Shown in pieces: positions 1-5,223 of a stretch of DNA of 7,114 nt. The notes below the pieces were generated by a model. That model worked only from the letters and a program-made list of their open reading frames with translations, had not been told where the DNA came from and made no database searches. Position 1 is the stretch's first letter. The number at the start of each line of letters is the position of its first letter. Source of the DNA: an uncultured bacterium (lineage in GTDB: Bacteria; Bacillota; Clostridia; TANB77; CAG-508); contig CAJMRU010000046.1 in assembly GCA_905215845.1 (NCBI GenBank), positions 1 to 7,114 of the forward strand. Direction: 5' to 3'. The translations under genes and the position numbers were made by a program.

Positions 1-7
1 GGAAAAA

Positions 8-165
8 ATGGAATATTTAGAGGAATACAAGAGATGGTGTGAAGGAAAAGAATTTATATTTTAGAGCAAGGAACACAAGAAAAAGGTGTTGCTATAAGTT
101 ATGATTCAAGAAAAATGTCAAAAGAATTTAGTTTACAAATTGTATTAATTTTAAATGCAAGATAG
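8..165 (+). pseudogene. Remnant of a phosphoglucomutase/phosphomannomutase gene, deleted and truncated
   Basis: Two pieces of one protein can be read in two frames. From ATG at 8, frame 2 gives MEYLEEYKRWCEGKEF, which resembles the N-terminus of the long clostridial alpha-D-phosphohexomutase (phosphoglucomutase, glucose-1-P to glucose-6-P) family and ends at TAG 62-64. From about 55, frame 1 gives YILEQGTQEKGVAISYDSR followed by KMSKEF, and LNA near its end. This matches the family segment around the conserved YDSR motif, and it ends at TAG 163-165. In intact homologues roughly 60 codons lie between these pieces, including the FGTGGLRG region, so an internal deletion plus frame change is inferred. 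After LNA at about 160 the family resemblance (expected NGI) stops exactly where the inverted repeat 159-227 begins, and the catalytic serine region is absent. No functional product is expected. The family call rests on remembered sequence, not a search. Confidence 0.72.
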
Positions 166-227
166 TGTAAAGTAAAGTACATAAGTTTTGTTACTAGTAA
201 CTTACACACTTTATTTTACACTATCTT
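159..227. repeat. Long near-perfect inverted repeat, possible mini-transposon or joined IS ends
   Basis: The left arm starts AAGATAGTGTAAAGTAAAGT and continues ACATAAGTT. The reverse complement of the right arm starts AAGATAGTGTAAAATAAAGT and continues GTGTAAGTT. The arms differ at only a few positions. The centre contains the perfect 12-bp palindrome GTTACTAGTAAC (190-201). The structure begins where the phosphoglucomutase similarity ends and finishes one base before the stop codon of the xre gene (228-230). The outer GATAGTGTAAA sequence looks like the terminal repeats of some transposable elements (IS256-like, from memory), but no flanking target duplication is seen. As RNA it would fold into a long hairpin and could serve as the transcription end for xre, although no T-run follows on that strand. 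Confidence 0.7.
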
Positions 228-557
228 TTATCTTGAAAGGAAGTATTTAATAAAAAATAAAATACTTTCTTTATCTCGTTTGTTCAATTTTTTAAAGTCA
301 TTATCGTATATGGAAATAGATTTTTTAGTATTTTCATCTAATAAGTCATATAAAATAACATCAGGTGTAATTTTATAAGCATTGCATAACTTTAATAAAG
401 TATCAATACTTCCCTTTGATAAACCACGTTCTATTTGACTAATATGTCTAGGTTCTAATCCTGTTAATTCTGATACTTGGTTTTGTGTTAAGTTATTTTT
501 TAATCTATATTCTTGACATACTTTACCAATATGCCTGTTTATATCTGATTTTTCCAT
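228..557 (-). CDS. XRE-family helix-turn-helix transcriptional regulator
   Basis: This 109-residue protein has a Cro/C1-type (HTH_3) DNA-binding domain at about residues 11-66. Within it, LTQNQVSELTGLEPRHISQI carries the turn and the recognition helix, ending in the family-typical ISQIERG (39-45). The C-terminal part (about 67-109) is short and charged, with a hydrophobic final helix (ILFFIKYFL). It has no enzyme or peptidase motif, so a small cytoplasmic DNA-binding regulator is expected, probably dimeric. The ATG at 557 has AGGGA a few bases upstream on the minus strand. A weak -35/-10 pair (TTCCCA-17-TATAGT, about 581-610) can be drawn. The gene points away from the cps genes, and before the IS inserted it would have been divergent from cpsC. 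Its target is unknown: autoregulation, cps control, or a role in a lost mobile element are all possible. Confidence 0.85.
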   Translation of the reverse strand: MEKSDINRHIGKVCQEYRLKNNLTQNQVSELTGLEPRHISQIERGLSKGSIDTLLKLCNAYKITPDVILYDLLDENTKKSISIYDNDFKKLNKRDKESILFFIKYFLSR

Positions 558-620
558 ATAAATCCCTACTTTCTACAATATACTATAATCTTTTATATGA
601 TTTTTGGGAATGATTTTATA

Positions 621-636
621 TTTGAATAAACTCAAA
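621..636. promoter_or_regulatory. Dyad TTTGA-N6-TCAAA upstream of xre, possible operator
   Basis: TTTGA (621-625) and TCAAA (632-636) form a short perfect dyad with a 6-base centre, about 65 bases upstream of the xre start codon. Small XRE regulators commonly bind short dyads near their own promoters, so an autoregulatory site is possible. In such AT-rich DNA the dyad could also be chance. Confidence 0.3.
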
Positions 637-652
637 AACAAAGGTAAGTTGT

Positions 653-689
653 AAAAGTAACTTCCAAAAGAAAAAGTAAATTCCAAATG
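653..689. repeat. Tandem pair of 18-bp repeats (19-bp period) upstream of xre
   Basis: AAAAGTAACTTCCAAAAG (653-670) is followed by AAAAGTAAATTCCAAATG (672-689), matching at 16 of 18 positions with a 19-bp period (close to two helical turns). A 16-bp inverted match to the second unit lies at 2261-2276, on the other side of the insertion sequence. The arrangement looks like paired protein-binding sites, but the function is not known. Confidence 0.5.
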
Positions 690-915
690 TAAGAGAAACG
701 TCAATTTATGGGCATTTTTCTTTGCATAAAATTTGCTTTTTTTAACAAAATAGTGTAATATTAACTTACAGAAACGAGAAATTGAGCATGGCAAATAAGC
801 AAAGAGAAATTAATTTTTTTTTCGTGTAAGATTAAATTCCATTTGCTTAGTACCAATATTCAGTTAAAAGATGTTTCTAAGGTTGTTCGATTTTTTATCG
901 AATAAAGTTAAATAT

Positions 916-2151
916 TTATTTGATTTTCAAAAGATATGGTTGTAGTGTAACCATATCTTTTGCTATCTTTCGTATATTTAATTTCTCTAGTATTTCATTA
1001 CCATATAAAAATTCAAAGGCTTCATAAGGTGTTTTTCCATTTAAAACTTTTCTTGGTGTTGAGTTAATATGAGAAAACATTAAATTTAAATCTTCTTGTG
1101 TTAAATTTTTTAGAGATTTTCCATTGGGAATAATATCTCTAACATAGTTATGGTTGTTTTCTACATGAGGCTTTTGACTAGGAGTTTGTGGATCACAGTA
1201 AAAGATGTTAGACCTAATTTCTCCTGTTTCTGCATTTACTTCAAATAATTCATATTTCTCAAATTCTGAGCCTCTATCTGTTAGAAGTAATGAAAATAAT
1301 TTTTGATAATCATCTTTTAAAGTCTCTTGTAAATTATCTAATGTACTAGCCATTGATTCAGATGTTTTTTCTGTATGTAAAAATCCTATCATTAGTCCTG
1401 TATTTTGAAATATAAATGTTTGAATATATGGACCATCTTGTTGATTGTAAACTGTATCCATTTGAGTTGTTGGAATAATAGGATTTTCTTTAACAAATTC
1501 TAAATAATCTTTGTATCTTCTTCCTTCATAGTTTACTGGTTCTTTACGTTTTTTTAGTTTTTTTCTTTTTCTCATTGCTACCTGTCTACGTAAAGAAAAA
1601 TTATTAATTCCATAGTCTTGAAATATTCCACTTTCAATATACATATATAAGGTTTTTGAACACATTTTAATTTCAGGATGATTTTTTAAAATTTGATAAA
1701 TAGATTGTCCTTGCTTTAAAAGTGGCTTAATGATATCCACAATTTCAAGCATTTCCGTAGTATTTAGATTAACACCTTCTCGAGAGTCTTTTAAAGTGTA
1801 TAAATAACTTTCATGAGCCTGTTTAGCATAATAGAAATATTTATCTAATCTGCATTTAGAGATATCTGGACAAAGATTACACACACCAACTTTTCTATCT
1901 CTTCTTGTACATTTAATTTCTTCATATTCAGAGCATTTGCCATGACAGATTCTACATTCTTTAAATTTGGTACAAGTGATAGGATTATTAAAAGGATTCC
2001 TAGGTTTTAATTTTCTTTTGTTTTTAATTTCTTTAGCAACAGTTGAAATATCTTTATTAATATTTTTAGCTATTTCTGTTCTAGACAACCCTTTTTCTAA
2101 ACCTTCTTGAATTTTCTTTCTATCTTCCAAAGTTAAATGACTATTTTTCAT
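916..2151 (-). CDS. IS30-family DDE transposase
   Basis: This 411-residue cytoplasmic protein catalyses cut-out and insertion of its IS. An N-terminal HTH_38-type helix-turn-helix (about 5-47, with LSRTEIAKNINKDISTVAKE) should bind the terminal repeats. A Cys-rich block follows (C60, C66, C69, C73, C81, C91, C94, C100), probably a zinc-binding domain seen in a clostridial subset of the family. The integrase core (about 225-385) shows D232 in QMDTV, D292 in LLTDRGSEF and E331 in PHVENNH, which fit the DDE triad, and a C-terminal NGKTPYEAF motif typical of IS30. The length is usual or slightly long, and the frame is intact, so activity is plausible. The ATG at 2151 is preceded by GGAGG (2158-2162) with 6-base spacing. 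The last codons overlap a 13-bp stem-loop (929-961). Confidence 0.95.
   Translation of the reverse strand: MKNSHLTLEDRKKIQEGLEKGLSRTEIAKNINKDISTVAKEIKNKRKLKPRNPFNNPITCTKFKECRICHGKCSEYEEIKCTRRDRKVGVCNLCPDISKCRLDKYFYYAKQAHESYLYTLKDSREGVNLNTTEMLEIVDIIKPLLKQGQSIYQILKNHPEIKMCSKTLYMYIESGIFQDYGINNFSLRRQVAMRKRKKLKKRKEPVNYEGRRYKDYLEFVKENPIIPTTQMDTVYNQQDGPYIQTFIFQNTGLMIGFLHTEKTSESMASTLDNLQETLKDDYQKLFSLLLTDRGSEFEKYELFEVNAETGEIRSNIFYCDPQTPSQKPHVENNHNYVRDIIPNGKSLKNLTQEDLNLMFSHINSTPRKVLNGKTPYEAFEFLYGNEILEKLNIRKIAKDMVTLQPYLLKIK
929..961 (-). terminator. Stem-loop inside the 3' end of the transposase gene
   Basis: AAAAGATATGGTT (929-941) and AACCATATCTTTT (949-961) form a perfect 13-bp stem with a 7-base loop. 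It overlaps the codons for the last residues of the transposase (DMVTLQPYLLK). No T-run follows directly on the minus strand, so it is an atypical terminator. It may attenuate transcription or protect the IS from outside read-through. Confidence 0.45.
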
Positions 2152-2189
2152 AACATACCTCCATCTAACCTTAGAAACATCTATATTTT

Positions 2190-2218
2190 ATTATACCATC
2201 TAGAACTTAATCTTACAA
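2190..2218 (-). promoter_or_regulatory. Promoter of the IS30 transposase
   Basis: On the minus strand TTGTAA (2218-2213) and a perfect TATAAT (2195-2190) are separated by 17 bases. The -35 box lies at the very tip of the element's terminal repeat and takes its first T from outside the IS as drawn. Expression may therefore depend on the flanking base or on the joined-ends circle intermediate typical of IS30 elements. Confidence 0.65.
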
Positions 2219-2260
2219 ATTTAACTTTGTGTAAAGGTTATATCCATATTTATATATTGT

Positions 2261-2276
2261 ATTTGGAATTTACTTT
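2261..2276. repeat. Inverted copy of the xre-upstream repeat, upstream of cpsC
   Basis: ATTTGGAATTTACTTT is the exact reverse complement of AAAGTAAATTCCAAAT at 673-688. The two copies flank the IS in opposite orientation. It lies about 50 bases upstream of the cpsC -35 box. It may be a shared regulatory site or the remnant end of an older element. Confidence 0.4.
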
Positions 2277-2302
2277 GTAAATTCACCAGATTCAATATAT
2301 CT

Positions 2303-2338
2303 TATCTTTTTTTAATAAAATTATTGCAAAAAAAGATA
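2303..2338. promoter_or_regulatory. Dyad overlapping the cpsC -35 box, possible operator
   Basis: TATCTTTTTTT (2303-2313) and AAAAAAAGATA (2328-2338) are perfect inverted arms separated by 14 bases. The right arm overlaps the -35 hexamer and spacer of the cpsC promoter. It could be a repressor site, or A/T-tract DNA acting as an upstream promoter element. No U-run follows, so it is not a terminator. Confidence 0.4.
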
Positions 2339-2352
2339 TATAACGATATACT
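2324..2352 (+). promoter_or_regulatory. Promoter of the cpsC-cpsD operon
   Basis: TTGCAA (2324-2329) and TATACT (2347-2352) are separated by 17 bases, a good vegetative sigma match. Transcription would start near 2359, giving a short leader before AGGAGG (2381-2386) and the ATG at 2392. The promoter lies outside the IS, so the insertion has not removed it. Confidence 0.7.
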
Positions 2353-2391
2353 ATTAATTAATTTCAAAAGAAAAAGTAATAGGAGGAAAGA

Positions 2392-3114
2392 ATGGAAGAA
2401 ATAGACTTAAAAGAATTATTCCAAATGTTTTGGAACAAAAAAATTCATATTTTATTAATAACACTAATATTCATAGTAATAGGTATAATTTACACAATAG
2501 GTTTTGTAACACCAATGTATACATCATCAACAACATTGGTATTGGCAGCATCAGATAAAAATGCAGATGCAAATAAACCGGCAAGCACAATAACAACCAC
2601 AGATGTAACACTTAACTCAAAACTAGTAGAAACATATAGCGTAATCGTACAAAGTAAAGATGTATTAAGAGAAGTTATAACAAATCTAGGAATAAATATT
2701 AATGAAGAAAGTATTAGAAATAATATTACAGTTTCATCAGTTGAAAACACAGAAGTAATAGAAATATCAGTAAACAACGAAAACGCAGCAAATGCAGCAA
2801 AAATAACAAATGAAATAGCAAAAGTATTTTCAAAAAAAGTTGGAGAAATATATAATATAAATAATGTTTATGTATTAGACGAAGCAGAAGTTTCAACAAA
2901 TCCATCAAACATAAACCATCCAAAAGACATAGTAATCTTTGCATTTGTAGGATTAGTAATATCAGTAATGTATGTATTAATTGCTAATATGTTAGACACA
3001 ACAGTAAAAACACAAGAAGATATAGAAAAAGCAATAAAAATACCAGTATTAGCCAATATACCAATATATAATATGGACATGGAAAACTTAAGAAAAAAAG
3101 GAGGTAGAAGATAA
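2392..3114 (+). CDS. cpsC: CpsC/Wzz-type polysaccharide chain-length regulator and kinase activator
   Basis: This 240-residue membrane protein has the layout of the short Firmicute Wzz/PCP-2 family. A short cytoplasmic N-terminus precedes TM1 (about 19-39). An extracytoplasmic domain (about 40-178) includes TSSTTLVLA and the proline-bearing NPSNINHPKD just before TM2 (about 179-201). A cytoplasmic tail with DTTVKTQEDIEKAIKIPVLA follows, the usual end of the family. Family members control polymer length, and their cytoplasmic tail activates the partner tyrosine kinase. They have no kinase domain of their own, which fits the separate cpsD next door. The ATG has AGGAGG five bases upstream. The stop codon overlaps the cpsD start by one base (TAATG), so the two are translationally coupled. 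Length is normal. YveK/CapA are alternative names in other species. Confidence 0.92.
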   Translation: MEEIDLKELFQMFWNKKIHILLITLIFIVIGIIYTIGFVTPMYTSSTTLVLAASDKNADANKPASTITTTDVTLNSKLVETYSVIVQSKDVLREVITNLGININEESIRNNITVSSVENTEVIEISVNNENAANAAKITNEIAKVFSKKVGEIYNINNVYVLDEAEVSTNPSNINHPKDIVIFAFVGLVISVMYVLIANMLDTTVKTQEDIEKAIKIPVLANIPIYNMDMENLRKKGGRR

Positions 3115-4079
3115 TGAGAAAAGAACTAATAGCACAAAGAGATCCAAAATCTCCAGTTTCTGAAACCTTTAGAACATTAAGAACAAATATACAATTTATG
3201 AATACAAATAATCAATTAAAAACACTACTAATAACATCAACATTACCAGGAGAAGGAAAAAGTTGGGTAGCATCAAACCTAGCAATAACATTTGCGCAAG
3301 CAGGAAAAAAAGTAGTATTAATAGACGCAGATATGAGAAAAGGAAGACAATATGCAATATTTGAAGTATCACCAAGACCAGGTCTATCTAATTATTTATC
3401 AGGAATAGACTCTAATTCAGAAGAAAATTCAATGGATGAAATAGTAGATTATATCCAAGAAACAGAAGTAAAAAATCTATATGTAATTTCAGCAGGAAAT
3501 ATTCCACCAAATCCATCAGAATTATTAATTAATCCAAAGATGGTTAATTTATTGGACAAGTTAAAACAAGTTTCAGATATAGTTATAATAGATGGAACAC
3601 CATGTGAATTAGTTACAGACTCAGTAATTTTATCAAGATTAGTAGATTCAACAGTAATAGTAACAGCACATAAACAAACTAAAAAAGATGCATTACAAAA
3701 AATTGTAACAAATATTCAAAATGTAGGTGGAAAAATAGCAGGAGTAGTTCTAAATAAAATACCAGTATCGGCAAAAAGATATGAGCAGTCATATTATTAT
3801 GGTTCAACATCAATGAAAAATGAAAGAACTAGTAAAGGACCAAGATATACTACATCAAGTTCACATGGAAGAAGAACAAAAATGGAAGAAATGAAAAGTA
3901 GAGTAAAACCTCAAAATCCACAATCTTTAAGAAATGAGAGAGAAAAATCAAGTAAAGATGAAGATACATTACAAAGAAAAATTCAAGTAGATCATAAAGC
4001 AAATATATCAGAAGACAAAGCAAAAGATATATTTAAACAAATAAATGATTTTATGGATAGTGATAAGGAAAACAATTAA
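3114..4079 (+). CDS. cpsD: CpsD-type bacterial tyrosine (BY) kinase with long C-terminal extension
   Basis: This 321-residue cytoplasmic protein is the ATPase half of a split BY-kinase. It autophosphorylates on tyrosines and, with CpsC, controls polysaccharide export. It has SETFRTLRTNIQF (16-28), Walker A PGEGKSWVASNLA (45-57, K49), Walker A' VVLIDADMRKG (67-77, D71 and D73) and Walker B IVIIDGTP (156-163, D160). NPSELL (133-138) and the GVVLNK motif near 210-215 are also family marks. A tyrosine cluster follows (Y223, Y227-Y229, Y245), where ordinary CpsD proteins of about 230-250 residues end. Here a further 80-90 residues continue, rich in Lys, Arg, Glu and Ser, finishing with a likely amphipathic helix (DKAKDIFKQINDFM). 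The ATG overlaps the cpsC stop and has GGAGG about 10 bases upstream. A terminator follows at 4125-4177. Confidence 0.93.
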   Translation: MRKELIAQRDPKSPVSETFRTLRTNIQFMNTNNQLKTLLITSTLPGEGKSWVASNLAITFAQAGKKVVLIDADMRKGRQYAIFEVSPRPGLSNYLSGIDSNSEENSMDEIVDYIQETEVKNLYVISAGNIPPNPSELLINPKMVNLLDKLKQVSDIVIIDGTPCELVTDSVILSRLVDSTVIVTAHKQTKKDALQKIVTNIQNVGGKIAGVVLNKIPVSAKRYEQSYYYGSTSMKNERTSKGPRYTTSSSHGRRTKMEEMKSRVKPQNPQSLRNEREKSSKDEDTLQRKIQVDHKANISEDKAKDIFKQINDFMDSDKENN

Positions 4080-4124
4080 TAAAAAGTTTTTGAATCAAGT
4101 TTGTTATAAATTAAATTTATGTGA

Positions 4125-4177
4125 AAAAAGTAGAAAGAGAAATATTATTACTAAATATTCTTTTATCTACTTTTTTT
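4125..4177 (+). terminator. Terminator after cpsC-cpsD
   Basis: The arms 4125-4146 (AAAAAGTAGAAAGAGAAATATT by pieces: AAAAAGTAGA, then AATATT-like end) and 4154-4175 pair at most of 22 positions around a 7-base loop. The right arm runs into seven consecutive T (4171-4177). It ends the cpsC-cpsD transcript 46 bases after the cpsD stop and separates it from cpsB. Confidence 0.75.
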
Positions 4178-4236
4178 ATTTTATAGAAAAAATTATTACA
4201 TAAAAGCACTTTTTGCCATTAAAATTCAAAAAAAAC

Positions 4237-4265
4237 TTGAAAAAATAATAAGATAAATGTATACT
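4237..4265 (+). promoter_or_regulatory. Promoter of cpsB
   Basis: TTGAAA (4237-4242) and TATACT (4260-4265) are separated by 17 bases, a strong vegetative match. It lies between the upstream terminator and AAGGAG (4308-4313) of cpsB. It makes cpsB, and possibly glmM, a separate transcription unit. Confidence 0.7.
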
Positions 4266-4323
4266 AATAAATATGTTAAAACAAACTAAACAAAAAAAGA
4301 AACAATAAAGGAGCAAAAGAAAA

Positions 4324-5106
4324 ATGATAGACTTTCATTCACACATATTACCAAATATAGATGATGGTTCAAGAAGTATAGAAGAAACATTTAATTTAAT
4401 AAAAGAAGCAAAACAAGCAGGATTTGAAGCTATAATATCAACTTCTCATTACATGGAGAATTATTATGAAACAAATGTCCCTGAAAGAGAAGTATGGGTA
4501 AAAGCTATTTGTGAAAATTTACAAACAAAAAATATAGAAACAAATTTATACTTAGGAAATGAGATATATTTTTGTAATAATATCATACAATTATTAGAGG
4601 ATAGAAAAGCGTCTACAATAAATGACACAAGTTATGTTCTATTTGAATTACCACTTAATGCAGAGCCGATGAACTTGTATGACATTGTATATGAAATGTT
4701 ACAATACAAATTAGTGCCAATATTAGCTCATCCAGAAAGATATTCTTTTGTGCAAAAAGACCCAGATTTAATATATGATTTAATAGAAAAGGGAGTTTTG
4801 ATGCAAGCAAATTATGGAAGTATAATAGGACAATATGGAGAAAAGGCACAATTAATTGTAAGAAAGTTTTTTGAAAATAATATGATACATTTCTTAGGCT
4901 CAGATGTGCATAGACCTAATACAATTTATCCTAAAATACCAAGGATATTAAATGAAATATCAGATATAATTGGTGAAGAAAAATTAGAAGAATTAACAAC
5001 AAAAAATCCTGAGCTAGTATTAAATAATAAAAGAATAAATATAGATGAACCAATTGAATTCAAATTATCTATAAAGGAAAAGATAATAATGAATTTTAAA
5101 AAATAA
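4324..5106 (+). CDS. cpsB: CpsB/YwqE-type PHP-family phosphotyrosine-protein phosphatase
   Basis: This 260-residue cytoplasmic metalloenzyme of the PHP superfamily removes phosphate from tyrosines of the CpsD kinase. The metal-binding positions are all visible: HSH (H5, H7) in DFHSHILPNIDDGS, H42 in TSHYM, E80 in GNEIYF, E108 in FELP, H136 in LAHPERY, and D194 with H196 in GSDVHRP. These match the metal ligand pattern known for CpsB of Streptococcus pneumoniae, and usually bind Mn. Length is close to the usual 243-260. There is no signal peptide or membrane segment. The ATG has AAGGAG 10 bases upstream. It follows its own promoter rather than sharing the cpsC-cpsD operon, and glmM starts 117 bases downstream. 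An imperfect hairpin lies in that gap. Confidence 0.93.
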   Translation: MIDFHSHILPNIDDGSRSIEETFNLIKEAKQAGFEAIISTSHYMENYYETNVPEREVWVKAICENLQTKNIETNLYLGNEIYFCNNIIQLLEDRKASTINDTSYVLFELPLNAEPMNLYDIVYEMLQYKLVPILAHPERYSFVQKDPDLIYDLIEKGVLMQANYGSIIGQYGEKAQLIVRKFFENNMIHFLGSDVHRPNTIYPKIPRILNEISDIIGEEKLEELTTKNPELVLNNKRINIDEPIEFKLSIKEKIIMNFKK

Positions 5107-5120
5107 GAATGGTTTCATTT

Positions 5121-5152
5121 TGAAAATAATTTTAACACTAAATTTATTTTCA
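5121..5152 (+). other. Weak AT-only stem-loop between cpsB and glmM
   Basis: TGAAAATAA (5121-5129) and TTATTTTCA (5144-5152) pair perfectly over 9 bases with a 14-base loop. There is almost no G-C pairing and no strong T-run afterwards, so it is a poor terminator. Read-through from cpsB into glmM is likely. It may be an mRNA-processing structure or chance. Confidence 0.3.
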
Positions 5153-5223
5153 CTTTGTATTATGAAGTAAAACTTAATAGAAAATCCTATATAATGAAAG
5201 GATTTCAGAAAGGAAGTAAAACT

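Larger units (their letters stand above)
558..824. other. Non-coding stretch between xre and the IS30 element
   Basis: No convincing gene is present. Apart from the xre leader, the dyad at 621-636 and the tandem repeat at 653-689, it contains a short palindromic motif TGTAA-N7-TTACA (754-770) and several T-runs. A possible 73-codon leftward frame here lacks a recognisable domain and a good ribosome site, and is judged not real. Confidence 0.5.
825..2217 (-). mobile_element. IS30-family insertion sequence, apparently complete
   Basis: The element is about 1.39 kb and carries one transposase gene on the minus strand. The ends read inward as TGTAAGATTAAATTCCA (825-841) and, reverse-complemented, TGTAAGATTAAGTTCTA (2201-2217), differing at two positions. 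A second exact 16-bp inverted pair, AGATGTTTCTAAGGTT, lies inside them (869-884 and, complemented, 2167-2182). IS30 members usually have imperfect terminal repeats of 20-30 bp starting TG and duplicate 2-3 bases of target. Here the flanks (ttcg before, aat after) show no obvious duplication, so the boundaries could be off by a base or two, or one flank may have rearranged. The IS lies between xre and cpsC, two genes that would otherwise be divergent neighbours. It does not interrupt a coding frame. Confidence 0.82.

Noticed and set aside
573..794. Leftward 73-codon frame between xre and the IS
   Set aside because: No recognisable domain, low-complexity Phe/Leu/Lys composition expected of AT-rich non-coding DNA, no good ribosome site, and it overlaps the xre leader and the repeats.
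1..825. CRISPR array, tRNA or toxin-antitoxin module near xre
   Set aside because: No regularly spaced repeats, no tRNA-like fold, and no toxin-sized partner gene next to the regulator.
886..902. TTCGAT-N5-ATCGAA hairpin as the transposase terminator
   Set aside because: Only 6 bp of stem and no T-run after it on the minus strand; too weak to call.
2490..3080. Three minus-strand frames opposite cpsC
   Set aside because: They mirror a clear family gene, have biased composition and no independent signals.
5155..5223. Upstream TTG start adding 23 residues to GlmM
   Set aside because: The added residues do not resemble GlmM, the TTG lacks a ribosome site, and ATG 5224 has one and gives the canonical MRKYFGTDG start.
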